64,000 bases of DNA from G963677085 sp963677085 (GTDB taxonomy: Bacteria; Planctomycetota; Planctomycetia; Pirellulales; Thermoguttaceae). Positions 35,448-44,620 of this stretch are shown in pieces (position 1 is the first letter of the stretch; each line of letters opens with the position of its first letter). Location of the stretch: positions 5,332,001 through 5,396,000 of the forward strand of contig CAXXFH010000004.1 of the NCBI GenBank assembly GCA_963677085.2, written 5' to 3'. The notes below the pieces were generated by a model, which had not been told where the DNA came from, made no database searches, and saw only the letters and a program-made list of their open reading frames with translations. The position numbers and the translations under genes are program-made.

Positions 35448-36623
35448 GTGACGCGCAAACTGAATGTTGCCCTGATCGGTTACAAATTCATGGGCAAGGC
35501 TCATAGTTATGCCTTGCTGGCCACGCCGTTTTTCTTCAAGACGGGCATCGAACCGATTCGCAGAGTAATTTGCGGTCGCAGCGAAACGCCGCTTAGGCAG
35601 GCTGCGGAAAACTTCGGTTGGGAGGAGATATCTACCGACTGGCGCGAAGTCGTCAACCGGTCGGACATCGACGTGGTCGACATCGCCAGTCCCCCGAGCA
35701 CCCACGCCGAAATCGCGATCGAAGCCGCCAAGGCAGGCAAGCATATCTTCTGTGAGAAGCCGTTCACGGTGACCGTCGACGAGGCCCAACAGGCACTCGC
35801 TGCTGTGAATCAAGCAGGGGTGAAGCATATGCTGGGCTTCAACTATCGGCGCGTCCCGGCCATTGCCCTCGCCAAGCAGATGATCGAGTCGGGCCGCCTG
35901 GGAAAAATCTATCACTTTCGGGCCGTCTACCTGCAAGACTGGATCATGGACCCGGAGTTCCCGCGAATTTGGAAACTCGACAAGGCCATCGCCGGTTCAG
36001 GCGCCCATCATGAATTGAACAGCCACATTGTCGACTTGGCGCTGCACTTGGTCGGGCCCATTCAGCGCGTTGTCGGAATGGAGCAAACGTTCGTCAAGCA
36101 GCGCCCGGCGGTGGCTGCCGGCGAGCAGCTTTCCACGATGCTTACCGCCGAGCGTGGCGCGCAAATGGAAGAGGTCGACGTGGATGACACCACCTTGTTC
36201 CTTGCTCAGTTCGAGAACGAAGCGGTGGGCACTTTCGAGGCCACGCGGTTTGCCTCGGGCCGGCGGAATCACAACCGTATTGAGGTCAACGGTTCCAAGG
36301 GATCGCTGGTGTTCGATCTGGAGAACATGAACCGCCTGGAATACTACAACGCCGAAGATCCCGAAGACGTGCCGGGGTTCAAGTCGATCATGGTCACCGA
36401 AGAATGCCATCCCTACATCAAACACTGGTGGCCGCCGGGGCACCTGGTGGGATACCAGAACGCATTCGTGAACCAGTTTGCCGACTTCTTCTCGGCCATC
36501 GCCAACGATACCCGGCCCGAACCGGGGTTTGAGGTGGGCTTGGAAAACCAGAAGATGCTCGAAGCCGTTACGTGCTCGATTGCGAACAAGGGTTGGATCG
36601 AGGTGGGCGCAAAGGGTTGCTGA
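35448..36623 (+). CDS. cytoplasmic Gfo/Idh/MocA family oxidoreductase
   Basis: A 391-aa NAD(P)-dependent sugar dehydrogenase-like enzyme with no signal peptide. It starts RKLNVALIGYKFMGKAHSYA (Rossmann fold, slightly diverged glycine motif) and contains the EKP motif (HIFCEKPFTVTVDEAQQA) and the C-terminal GSGAHHELNSHIVDLALHL segment. AAGGAGATATTCCT precedes the GTG at 35448. It is the last gene of the rightward operon and faces the converging GntR gene 120 bases downstream. Confidence 0.88.
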   Translation: MTRKLNVALIGYKFMGKAHSYALLATPFFFKTGIEPIRRVICGRSETPLRQAAENFGWEEISTDWREVVNRSDIDVVDIASPPSTHAEIAIEAAKAGKHIFCEKPFTVTVDEAQQALAAVNQAGVKHMLGFNYRRVPAIALAKQMIESGRLGKIYHFRAVYLQDWIMDPEFPRIWKLDKAIAGSGAHHELNSHIVDLALHLVGPIQRVVGMEQTFVKQRPAVAAGEQLSTMLTAERGAQMEEVDVDDTTLFLAQFENEAVGTFEATRFASGRRNHNRIEVNGSKGSLVFDLENMNRLEYYNAEDPEDVPGFKSIMVTEECHPYIKHWWPPGHLVGYQNAFVNQFADFFSAIANDTRPEPGFEVGLENQKMLEAVTCSIANKGWIEVGAKGC

Positions 36624-36743
36624 GCGGGAGTCTTCATAGCGAGCGCAACAACGGAATTCAACCACGGAGCCACGGAGGGCACTGAGCCAGGTGGATTTGC
36701 TTGACCGATGACATCAAGTCCCAGGCGACGAGAGTTTGTGGGG

Positions 36744-37529
36744 CTACCGTTTCAGCCGGATCGAGTACTTGTAGTGTTCTGGGTTGTAGACGCCGCGAAC
36801 GAATTCGACCGGTCGGTTGCCACGCGTATAAGAGACACGTTCCATCACGAGCACCGCGGAGCCCGGACGAAGTCCAAGTTGCTGAGCTTCATACTCAGTG
36901 GCCGCGGCCGCGCGGATTTCTTCCTGCCCCCACTCGATCGGAATGCCGTGTTCGTCTTCCAGGAGAGAATAGAGCGAGCCGTCGAAATTTTCGTCAACGC
37001 GAATACCCAGCGACTCTGCAACCACCGACTTGAGCAACACGACCGGGAAAAACTCGCTGGTTCCGCGAAGTCGTCGAATAGAAATTACCTTTTCAGAGGG
37101 CCTCAGCGAGAGTTTCTCGGCAATCTCCGGCGATGGCTTCTCGCACTCGACCCCCAGAACCTGCGTGCTGATCACCAGACCCTTCTGCACCATTTCCTCG
37201 GTGTAGCTGGTTAGTCGGGCGAGGTCTTCGGTGATTTCCTGACGGATCACCCGGGTACCCAGGGCACGACGGCGCTCGATCATCCCTTTGGCCACGAGGT
37301 TGTTGTACGCGTTCTTCACCGTGGCACGGCTGACGCCGAAAATCTGCATCAATTCCTTCTCGGTAGGCAACATTCGCCCGACCGCATCGCGTTTCGTAAT
37401 GCGATCCAAGATGATCTGTTCCATCTGGTAATACAACGGCACGGGCGAGTTGGAATCGAGCACGAATCGTTCTTCGGGTCGGAGCAAAGGACTAGCGTCA
37501 GGTTCGTTATATTGGTTTGAATCAGTCAA
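36744..37529 (-). CDS. GntR-family transcriptional regulator (UTRA sensor)
   Basis: A 261-aa repressor: an N-terminal GntR winged helix (PLYYQMEQIILDRI, LPTEKELMQIFGVSRATVKN, RALGTRVI) and a C-terminal UTRA sugar-sensing domain (LARLTSYTEEMVQKGL; KVISIRRLRG; RAAAATEYEAQQLGLRPGSAV; RGNRPVEFVRGVYNP). The TTG at 37529 has GGAG seven bases upstream and is preferred to an upstream TTG at 37550. It lies downstream of the leftward catabolic operon and probably regulates it. A promoter with repeated GGTATA half-sites precedes it. Confidence 0.88.
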   Translation of the reverse strand: MTDSNQYNEPDASPLLRPEERFVLDSNSPVPLYYQMEQIILDRITKRDAVGRMLPTEKELMQIFGVSRATVKNAYNNLVAKGMIERRRALGTRVIRQEITEDLARLTSYTEEMVQKGLVISTQVLGVECEKPSPEIAEKLSLRPSEKVISIRRLRGTSEFFPVVLLKSVVAESLGIRVDENFDGSLYSLLEDEHGIPIEWGQEEIRAAAATEYEAQQLGLRPGSAVLVMERVSYTRGNRPVEFVRGVYNPEHYKYSIRLKR

Positions 37530-37653
37530 TCGTCTCTCCAGTGGCGGCAAACGCCATCGCCATGGCGATAGCCTCGATGTCCAACACGTTTATTCGGTTG
37601 CGGTCGTACCGCATTCGGTAGAATGAACGGCCATTATGACCTTATACCCCTAT

Positions 37654-37681
37654 GCTATACCGTAGCTCGCCATAGCGTCAA
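37654..37681 (-). promoter_or_regulatory. promoter and possible operator of the GntR gene
   Basis: On the minus strand TTGACG (37676-37681) and TATAGC (37654-37659) are 16 bases apart. The half-site GGTATA occurs at 37656-37661 and again at 37643-37648, covering the -10 region; a GntR protein could bind there to repress itself. Inference. Confidence 0.4.
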
Positions 37682-37721
37682 GCGACCACGCACCGGACGT
37701 AAACCCCTACCGCGACATGCC

Positions 37722-38606
37722 TTACGCCATAACGCCTCTTTTGCAGACGCCGAAGCAAAGGTGCCGATCCGTGCGCGGCACGCACACCGCCAACTGCCGA
37801 GGCGCCGTTTTCAGTTTGGCCCGCATTTCGCCCACGTCGAGCGTGTTGAAACAAAACATGCCGAAGTGATGGGGAATCATGCAGGGAATCGATGCCTCGC
37901 GGCACAGCGACACGGCTTCGTCCCACGTCATGTTGCCCGGTACACCGTGGCTGCGGCGATACGCGTCGCGACCGTTGACCGGCAGCATCGCAATATCCAC
38001 GGAGGCGTTTTTCAACTGCTCGGCTAAGCCAGGATAGGGCACGCAGTCGCCGGCGTGGTAAACGACCAACGCATCTGTCGCTAGCAGGAAGCCGAGGAAT
38101 CGGTGGTATCCGCGCTCGTCGACTTCCAACGTTTCGTGGGCCGATGGGATGACTTTCAGCCGAAGGCCCTCGACCAACGGGAGTTCCTCGCCCGCATCTA
38201 CTGCAGAAAGCCGCTCGTCCGGCAGTCCAAGGCGTAACACATGGTCGTGTTCCGCTCGGGGAACGACAAAACGACATGCCGGATTGTTCTGCGCCAGCGT
38301 GGGCAAAGTCTCGGGGTCCATGTGATCGCTATGGCGATGCGAACAAATTACCCAGTCGAGCCCCCGCACGTGCTCAGGTAGAATCGGCGACGGCATCATT
38401 CGCCGATGGGCGAACTGCTGGCCGCGGTATTTCTTGGCCAAATGATCGGAGAGATACGGATCGATCAGCAATCGCATGTCGCCGTAGCGAACGGCGAACC
38501 CTGCCTGACCGAGCCACGCCAATCCCAGGCCACCAAGCGGGAAGACAGCCCAAAGCAACGTTTCGACGCCACCCTTTCGATCGGTGTATTGAAGCGTGCT
38601 TTTCAT
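37722..38606 (-). CDS. UlaG-like metallo-beta-lactamase-fold hydrolase
   Basis: A 294-aa metallo-beta-lactamase-fold hydrolase similar to UlaG, the L-ascorbate-6-phosphate lactonase. The zinc signature HRHSDHMD (near residue 92) is complete, with DALVVYHAGDCVPYPGLAEQL providing further ligands, and MIPHHFGMFCFNTLD in the C-terminal part. It is the last gene of the leftward sugar operon and could open a sugar lactone made by the dehydrogenases upstream. The role in this operon is inference. Confidence 0.8.
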   Translation of the reverse strand: MKSTLQYTDRKGGVETLLWAVFPLGGLGLAWLGQAGFAVRYGDMRLLIDPYLSDHLAKKYRGQQFAHRRMMPSPILPEHVRGLDWVICSHRHSDHMDPETLPTLAQNNPACRFVVPRAEHDHVLRLGLPDERLSAVDAGEELPLVEGLRLKVIPSAHETLEVDERGYHRFLGFLLATDALVVYHAGDCVPYPGLAEQLKNASVDIAMLPVNGRDAYRRSHGVPGNMTWDEAVSLCREASIPCMIPHHFGMFCFNTLDVGEMRAKLKTAPRQLAVCVPRTDRHLCFGVCKRGVMA

Positions 38607-38648
38607 CCGTCTCCCGCTTGCCTACGCGAGTGTTTCCACACGGAATAA

Positions 38649-39302
38649 TCAGCAACCGGTCACGTCGGCCGCTATCCGAAGGGCTTCTTGGCAACGCTGG
38701 CGGATCGCCGCCCAGTTGCCGTCGGCCAAGTCGTTCTGCTTGGCAATCCAGGTGCCGCCGACCGCCAATACCGCAGGGAGGCAGAGGTAAGTAGCCAAGT
38801 TTTCGATGTTCACTCCGCCGGTCGGCATAAACCTAACGCCCAAATGGCCGTATGGCGCCGCCAGCGCTTTGATCATTGCTACACCGCCGCTAACTTCGGC
38901 TGGAAAGAACTTCAGCGCCGTGAAGCCCAGGCTTAGGCCGCGCTCGACGTCGCTGGGAGTACAGACGCCGGGTAAGAAGGGCATGTTCATCTCGCCGGCT
39001 TTTTCGAGAATTTCCGGATTCAGCCCTGGTGATACGCAGAACTTGGCCCCGCAGGCTTGGGCCGCTTCAAGGTTGTTTCGGGTAACGACGGTGCCCGCCC
39101 CCACCAGCAATTCCGGCCGCTTTTCGGCCAGCATGCTGATAACGTCGGCCGCCGCGGCCGTGCGGAAGGTGACCTCAACGACGGGCAGCCCGCCTTCTAG
39201 CAGCGCATCAGCCAGCGGCAGTGCCGCCTCAGCGGATTCGATGGCCACGACGGGGACGATACGAGTACGTTCGATGTTCTCTAACACAGCGTTGTTCGAC
39301 AT
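38649..39302 (-). CDS. KDPG/KHG aldolase
   Basis: A 217-aa class I aldolase of the 2-keto-3-deoxy-6-phosphogluconate/4-hydroxy-2-oxoglutarate type. Catalytic residues are visible: the Schiff-base Lys in ALKFFPAE, the Glu and Arg of VEVTFRT, GAGTV, SPG, and the C-terminal FMPTGGVN. It cleaves 2-keto-3-deoxy sugar acids to pyruvate plus an aldehyde. The gene is 3 bases from the 2-hydroxyacid dehydrogenase stop, well inside the operon. This fixes the pathway as ending in an Entner-Doudoroff-type cleavage. Confidence 0.9.
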   Translation of the reverse strand: MSNNAVLENIERTRIVPVVAIESAEAALPLADALLEGGLPVVEVTFRTAAAADVISMLAEKRPELLVGAGTVVTRNNLEAAQACGAKFCVSPGLNPEILEKAGEMNMPFLPGVCTPSDVERGLSLGFTALKFFPAEVSGGVAMIKALAAPYGHLGVRFMPTGGVNIENLATYLCLPAVLAVGGTWIAKQNDLADGNWAAIRQRCQEALRIAADVTGC

Positions 39303-39305
39303 GTT

Positions 39306-40256
39306 CTATCCTACGTTTTCCAACTGTTTAAGGTGATCGAGGAGATTATCCACGGCACTCTCCATCGCTCGATCTACACTCTCCACAGTATAACCGCCAA
39401 TGTGCGGCGTGCCGATGATCCGGTCGTTTTCCATCAGCCGCCGATCTTGTGGGGGCTCGGTATCGAAAACGTCGAATGCCGCGCCGGCGAGCCGACCGGT
39501 CGCAATTGCCGCGAGCAGGGCTTCGGTGTCGACCAACCCCGCCCGGGCCGTGTTGACCAGAAACACGCCCGGTTTCAGTTGTCCAAGACGCTCGGCGCTG
39601 AGCACCGGAGTGCCATCTTCAGGCATGGGGCAGTGCAACGTGAGGAAGTCGGCCGCGGCCAGGAGTTCTTCCAGCGATGCAAAACGAAGGGTCTCTGTTG
39701 GCGTTGCTAACGGCTCCGAAGGAAACGGATCGTAAGCATACACTTTCATGCCGAGCCCGATGGCCAACTCGGCCACGATCCGTCCGATCTTTCCAAAACC
39801 GACGATGCCCAGCGTCTTGCCATCGAGTTCCAAGCCTTTGCGACGGTGCCACCCACCCAGCCTGATCGCACGATCCGATGAGGGAATCGACCGGGCAAGG
39901 TCAAACATCAGGGCGATAGTCAATTCGGCCACACCTCGGGCGTTAGCACCCTGCGCACGGCACACACGAATGCCGAAACGTTGTGCCGCTTCCAGGTCGA
40001 CATTGTCCACGCCCGTGCCGTTGCGGCTGATCACCTGCAAATCGGTAGCCGCCGCAAGGATTGCTGCGTCGATCTTTTCGACGCCGGCCAAATAGCCGAC
40101 ACAGCCGGGCAGGAGTTCGCGCAGTTGGTCTTCCGTCGGTTGTTGACCGGCCGGGCCGAAGACGATCTGGTAGCCGGCGTCGGTCAGCTTCTTCAGCGCC
40201 GGGTGATTTCCTTCGGCGGTGACCGAACGTGGCGTGACCAGGACTTTGTTGGGCAT
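39306..40256 (-). CDS. D-2-hydroxyacid dehydrogenase (PGDH-like)
   Basis: A 316-aa NAD-dependent dehydrogenase of the 2-hydroxyacid family. The Rossmann glycine motif GFGKIG is present, together with the three catalytic residues: Arg in VNTARAGLVD, Glu in DTEPP context and His in GTPHIGGYT. Members oxidise 3-phosphoglycerate, glyoxylate or sugar-derived hydroxyacids; the substrate here is unknown. Co-transcribed with its neighbours (27- and 3-base gaps). Confidence 0.87.
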   Translation of the reverse strand: MPNKVLVTPRSVTAEGNHPALKKLTDAGYQIVFGPAGQQPTEDQLRELLPGCVGYLAGVEKIDAAILAAATDLQVISRNGTGVDNVDLEAAQRFGIRVCRAQGANARGVAELTIALMFDLARSIPSSDRAIRLGGWHRRKGLELDGKTLGIVGFGKIGRIVAELAIGLGMKVYAYDPFPSEPLATPTETLRFASLEELLAAADFLTLHCPMPEDGTPVLSAERLGQLKPGVFLVNTARAGLVDTEALLAAIATGRLAGAAFDVFDTEPPQDRRLMENDRIIGTPHIGGYTVESVDRAMESAVDNLLDHLKQLENVG

Positions 40257-40283
40257 CAGTGTGGCTCCAGAAACGGCAATCGC

Positions 40284-40850
40284 CTACGAAATCACAACGT
40301 GGTTATCGCGATAGAACACTCGGCTGGGGAATCCTTCGGTTGCGATGTCGCCGTAGTTGTGCCCAGCTTCGGCCGGGTACACGCAAAACGAAATCAACGG
40401 TTCATCGCCCGTGTTGATTGAACGATGAGCCCAATGCGGCGGCACGTAGACCATGCGGTTGCGTACCATGGGTTCCGCCACGCACCTTCCGTCGGTTGTC
40501 TTCATCAGCATGTAGCCTTCACCACGAATACAGAGATACACTTCGGCCGTTCCGCCGATCGTATGGTAATGGCCCTTGGTCATGAAGAACTCATCACCCA
40601 CTCGACCCGGTTGCAGCTTGCTGATGCACAACAGCAGGTGTCCTTGCTGCTCGGGTATGTCTTTTTCGAAGACCTCGTAGTGCAACGGGTCGCCTTGGTC
40701 GACGATGAGCTTTGCTAAGGCCGACTTCTCGGCATAGTAGCCGTGCATGTCCGAGGCCTTGCGCACCAAATGCCGATCGGGTTGCGCCATCGTGCCTTCG
40801 GCCAGATCAATATCAACACCGAACGGTTGCATCACTTCGGTCGTATACAC
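40284..40850 (-). CDS. cupin-type glucose-6-phosphate isomerase
   Basis: A 188-aa cupin of the archaeal-type phosphoglucose isomerase family (PF06560), which interconverts glucose-6-phosphate and fructose-6-phosphate with a bound metal. The metal-binding cupin motif TKGHYHTIGGTAEVYLCIRG is intact, with a second histidine in YVPPHWAHRSINTG. GTG 40850 follows AAAGGA at a good distance; the upstream in-frame TTG has no ribosome site. In this operon it could act on another phosphosugar. Confidence 0.82.
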   Translation of the reverse strand: MYTTEVMQPFGVDIDLAEGTMAQPDRHLVRKASDMHGYYAEKSALAKLIVDQGDPLHYEVFEKDIPEQQGHLLLCISKLQPGRVGDEFFMTKGHYHTIGGTAEVYLCIRGEGYMLMKTTDGRCVAEPMVRNRMVYVPPHWAHRSINTGDEPLISFCVYPAEAGHNYGDIATEGFPSRVFYRDNHVVIS

Positions 40851-40877
40851 GCAATGGTCCTTTCTTGCTGGCAAAGC

Positions 40878-41858
40878 TCAACGGCTACGTGTTTCCGCGG
40901 CAATACGCGACAGGTCGTCGAACGTTGGGCCGCTGGTCGGGATATCGATGTCGAATACCTCGGCGATTACCCGAGTCCAGCCGTGAATGAAGTAGATCCA
41001 GCCATCTTCGACGGTCAGGTTCTGTTTTTCCCGTTGTGCGCGAGCCTGATTGAGAAACACCAAGTCTCCACGATAGTTGAAATCCCAGACAAAACCGTTT
41101 TCGGGAAAGCGGACTGCGTCGGTCAACGGCGAACCGGGACCGTCCTTGCCGAGTCCCGTCGCGTTGATCACCAGCGAAGAGGGCTTCAACGTGTTGACCT
41201 GCGAGTCGTTGTCCTCAGGCTCCGGGGCGTGGTGATACTTCACTTCAATCCCGCAGGCGAGCTTGTCGTGGATCTCGATCATTTCCTGAAGCCGAGGAAC
41301 GCTGCGGTTGGTTACCACAATACGCGACGGTCGATTTTTCCCGTGTCTTTCGTCTAGCAGATAGGAGGTGACCGCGAGCGACGAGCCGCCTGCCCCCAGC
41401 ACTAAGGCTTCAGCCCCAGTTCGCTCCCAATGTCGCTCAGGCAGAAAGGCTTCGAGAGACAACCCGCTGGTAATTGGGTCCTTGGCATGGCCGACGAGTT
41501 TACCGTCGCGTTTCGAGATGCTACTGATTTCGCCCATCAGTTGGGCGTACGGATCGAGCACCGCGAACCGGTCGCGGCAAGCCTTCAGCAGATCGATCTT
41601 GTGGGTAGTAACCAGGGCACCCAGCGAGAACTCGTCCTGGTGGATGAAGTCGACCACGCGGCGGTACACGTCCGGATCGTCGTGCCATCGGCAGTCGATA
41701 CCGCGAATTACGGCGTCGTCGAGGCCCAAATATTCCGCCCAGCGAGGAAAAACCTTCATGATCGACGATTGGGCCGTGGTCACGCCGATGAAGTACATCG
41801 TCGGTTGCGTGGCCGGGGCGAACTCGGTGGTGGTAGTGGCTTGAACGGCGGTCGACAT
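40878..41858 (-). CDS. divergent shikimate 5-dehydrogenase-like protein
   Basis: A 326-aa protein with the two-domain layout of shikimate/quinate dehydrogenases. Landmarks resemble AroE: a substrate lobe (FIGVTTAQSSIMKVFPRW; GALVTTHKIDLL with the catalytic Lys), a Rossmann fold (EALVLGAGGSSLAVTSYLL; VTNRS), VINATGLG and a final WIYFIHGWTRVI. It is longer and more diverged than AroE, and its place inside a sugar operon suggests a sugar-acid or inositol-type substrate. The gene is separated from the kinase by MITE copy E. Confidence 0.7.
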   Translation of the reverse strand: MSTAVQATTTTEFAPATQPTMYFIGVTTAQSSIMKVFPRWAEYLGLDDAVIRGIDCRWHDDPDVYRRVVDFIHQDEFSLGALVTTHKIDLLKACRDRFAVLDPYAQLMGEISSISKRDGKLVGHAKDPITSGLSLEAFLPERHWERTGAEALVLGAGGSSLAVTSYLLDERHGKNRPSRIVVTNRSVPRLQEMIEIHDKLACGIEVKYHHAPEPEDNDSQVNTLKPSSLVINATGLGKDGPGSPLTDAVRFPENGFVWDFNYRGDLVFLNQARAQREKQNLTVEDGWIYFIHGWTRVIAEVFDIDIPTSGPTFDDLSRIAAETRSR

Positions 41859-41892
41859 TCACAATGCTCCGTACGAGAGATTACGGCTCTTT

Positions 41893-41994
41893 ATTGACGT
41901 TTGCATAGCTAATGAACGGAAGGCGACCAACGGGAGCCTGGGTTTCCAGGCGTTCGGCTTTCCGAAGCAGATCATTTTCAATGCAAGCATCAAT
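41893..41994 (+). repeat. MITE-like element, copy E
   Basis: A 102-base copy with near-perfect ends: starts ATTGACGTTTGCATAG and ends ATGCAAGCATCAAT, with T immediately left and A immediately right (a TA-type duplication). Central palindrome GCCTGGgtttCCAGGC. It lies inside the leftward sugar operon between the kinase (41999) and the AroE-like gene (41858). Confidence 0.85.
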
Positions 41995-41998
41995 AGTC

Positions 41999-43498
41999 TC
42001 AGGAAAGTCTGTTCAGGATGTCTTCATAGCGTGCCAGTCGCTCGGCGTAGAGTGTCGCCAGGCGGCGTTTTGGTCGGGTCGACTCTTCTAATGGTATCCA
42101 TTGCCGTGTGGCCTCCGGCAGATTTGTCAACATCCCAACACCCCAGCCGGCCAACAACGCCGCGCCCAACGGCGCACTCTCCGAGCGAACCACACGCCGA
42201 AATGGCCTCTGAATCACGTTGGCCTTGATCGAATTCCACAGAGCGCTTTGCTCGCCGCCGCCGGTCACGCGGATCTCTTTGACCTTCAGTTGGCGATGAA
42301 GTCCAGACAGCACCTTCTGATAGATACCGTATTCCAGGGCAACGCTTTCTAGTATCGCGCGATAGAGATGCGCCGTCGTGTGGTTCCATGTCAGGCCAAC
42401 CCAGGCACCGCGAAGCTGCGGCTGGGCCGGGCAAACACGCCCGGCGAGATGTGGTACGAAAAGCGGCAAATCATTACGGGGGGGCACCGTAGCTGCTAGG
42501 GTGTCGAGTTCCTTCAGAGAGACATTGTTGCCGTTCACGCCATCGGTTGACGCGAAATTATCGCGAAACCATTGCAGATTCATGCCGCCGCCGTTGATGT
42601 ACGCGTAGGTGTGCCACAGCCCGGGCACTGCCGACTGGCCGCAAACCAACGTACGGTGTTTGCGGTCGGCCTTGAAACGCGACGTGGTCATCGCGAATAC
42701 CGACGCCGTGCCTGCCACGTCGACACCGATTCCTTCGGCCGTCGCACCGGCAGCCAAAAAACTGGCCGTTGTATCACCGCAGCCGGCAACCACCGGCACA
42801 CCCGCTGCTAGTCCGCAGCGCCGGGCAGCAGACGCCGTCACCTGGCCGATTACCTGGTGCGAAGATACGATGCGTGGCAGAACCTCTTGGTCGAGGTGAA
42901 ACTGTCGGCAAAGTTCCGTGTCCCAGCAGGCCTTTTGGTTGTCGGCGAATCCGGAGAAGTGAAGGTAGCTTTTGTCGATGAACGCTTCGTCGGCTCCAAG
43001 GCCACACAGTCGCATGGCCACGTAACCACCGGGCTGCACGAATGCGGCAATCCGACGAAACGTCTGTTTGCGTTGCCGCTGCCACCAAAGAATCTTTGGA
43101 CCGTGGTTGAAACTGGGTGGGCCGCCGGTTTTGGCCAGGATTTCGTCGCCGGCCGTGCGGTCCATCTCTTCGATATAACGGCTACATCGCGTGTCGAGCC
43201 AGGAATCGTAGGGCGTTACATGGCGTCCGTCGTACCCGATACCCAGGATTCCCGCCATTTGACCGTCGAGTCCGATTCCCTCCACGGACCTCCTGTCGAC
43301 ATTCGCCGTCTTGAGGCACTCTCGGATCGTTGTGCAAACCGAGGTGAATTGCACCTCGGGATCTTCCTCAACCACGCCCGGCTTGGGGCGATGCAGCTTC
43401 GATGAGCAGAAGGCCTGGCCAAGGCACTTCCCGGCTTCGTCGAATGCGGCAGCCTTCGTTCCCTGGGTTCCGACATCGACGCCAACGAGCACTTTCAC
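41999..43498 (-). CDS. FGGY-family carbohydrate kinase (xylulokinase-like)
   Basis: A 499-aa sugar kinase of the FGGY family. ATP/phosphate-binding starts VLVGVDVGTQGTKAAAFDEAG; the catalytic Asp region is AGCGDTTASFLAAGA; the signature part includes FVPHLAGRVCP and the C-terminal EIRVTGGGEQSALWNSIKAN. It resembles xylulokinase, and would phosphorylate the keto-sugar produced by the dehydrogenases. It is 12 bases from the zinc dehydrogenase gene. Confidence 0.9.
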   Translation of the reverse strand: MKVLVGVDVGTQGTKAAAFDEAGKCLGQAFCSSKLHRPKPGVVEEDPEVQFTSVCTTIRECLKTANVDRRSVEGIGLDGQMAGILGIGYDGRHVTPYDSWLDTRCSRYIEEMDRTAGDEILAKTGGPPSFNHGPKILWWQRQRKQTFRRIAAFVQPGGYVAMRLCGLGADEAFIDKSYLHFSGFADNQKACWDTELCRQFHLDQEVLPRIVSSHQVIGQVTASAARRCGLAAGVPVVAGCGDTTASFLAAGATAEGIGVDVAGTASVFAMTTSRFKADRKHRTLVCGQSAVPGLWHTYAYINGGGMNLQWFRDNFASTDGVNGNNVSLKELDTLAATVPPRNDLPLFVPHLAGRVCPAQPQLRGAWVGLTWNHTTAHLYRAILESVALEYGIYQKVLSGLHRQLKVKEIRVTGGGEQSALWNSIKANVIQRPFRRVVRSESAPLGAALLAGWGVGMLTNLPEATRQWIPLEESTRPKRRLATLYAERLARYEDILNRLS

Positions 43499-43510
43499 GG
43501 CTTTGCTCCG

Positions 43511-44620
43511 TCATTCGGTCCCGGTGGAAACACTACAGCCGACGCAGGCCGCTTGGTGCGAAGGCGTGGGGCGTTGTCGCCGCAACACGACCTTCATCGT
43601 TTCGCCGTTGAGCGCAACGTTGAAGGCCTTGTCCATTTCATCCTGAGCAAACTGATGCGAGATGATCGCTCGCAGGTCGATGCGGCCCGAGGCCACCAGG
43701 GCCAGGGCCGTGCGGAAGTCGCGCGGCGAGCCGCCGGTGGTGCCGGTCAGCAGCAGGTTTTTGTAGTGTACAACGTTCGTGTCGATCGGAATATTGGAAC
43801 CGTCCTTCGGCAGTCCGGCGAAGAAGCATAATCGACCAAATGGAGCAAGCATCGCCAACGCCTGATTCTGTACCGCGGCCACGGAGCACGCGGTGATGAC
43901 GACGTCGACCCCGCGGCCCTGCGTTTCATGCATTGCACGGCCGTTGGCATCTTCCTGTTCCGAGTTGACCACCACGGCGGCTCCCAGTTGTCGGGCTTTT
44001 TCCAGGCGGTCGTCGCGAACGTCGATCACGATTACCTTGGATGCTCCACACAGGTTGGCCAACATCAAGTGCATTAAACCAATCGGCCCGGCGCCGAATA
44101 CCACCACCACGTCGCCCATTTCGATTCGTGCTGCCTGGTTGCCGTTGACCACGCAAGAAAGGGGTTCGAGCAACGCGGCTTCTTCAGGCGGTAATTGTTC
44201 TGGCAGGACAATCACGCTCGACTGGGCCATGGCCGCCTGAGGAACTCGCACGTACTCGGCGTGAGCGCCGTCGAAGGTGATGCCAAATGCGGTATAATCG
44301 GGGCACATGTTGGGTAGCCCCCTAGCACACATCGTACACTGCCCACAACCGAGGTTGGGTGCAATTCCTACATATTGGCCCGGGTGATAGGCTTTGACTC
44401 GTGCACCGACCCGTTCGATGGTGCCGGCCAGTTCGTGCCCCAGGACGAGTTTTTGGCCGTCGACCAGCTTGCGGTGGCCGTTGCGGATGATTCGCATGTC
44501 GGTGCCGCAAATGCTCGAGGCCTCGACCCTGACGAGCAGTTCCTCGTCGCCGATCTCAGGCATCGGAACGTCTTCAATGCGGAATCCGGTTTTGTCTTGG
44601 GTGTAGGTTGCTGCAATCAT
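43511..44620 (-). CDS. zinc-dependent sugar alcohol dehydrogenase
   Basis: A 369-aa medium-chain dehydrogenase of the sorbitol/threonine dehydrogenase type. Catalytic zinc ligands are in ASSICGTD and LGHELAG; the structural zinc site has four cysteines (CGQCTMCARGLPNMC). The NAD-binding fold is VVVFGAGPIGLMHL. It would oxidise a polyol or sugar alcohol. Its ATG overlaps the stop of the preceding Gfo gene in an ATGA, so it is translationally coupled. The frame is open upstream to 44749 but without sense. Confidence 0.9.
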   Translation of the reverse strand: MIAATYTQDKTGFRIEDVPMPEIGDEELLVRVEASSICGTDMRIIRNGHRKLVDGQKLVLGHELAGTIERVGARVKAYHPGQYVGIAPNLGCGQCTMCARGLPNMCPDYTAFGITFDGAHAEYVRVPQAAMAQSSVIVLPEQLPPEEAALLEPLSCVVNGNQAARIEMGDVVVVFGAGPIGLMHLMLANLCGASKVIVIDVRDDRLEKARQLGAAVVVNSEQEDANGRAMHETQGRGVDVVITACSVAAVQNQALAMLAPFGRLCFFAGLPKDGSNIPIDTNVVHYKNLLLTGTTGGSPRDFRTALALVASGRIDLRAIISHQFAQDEMDKAFNVALNGETMKVVLRRQRPTPSHQAACVGCSVSTGTE

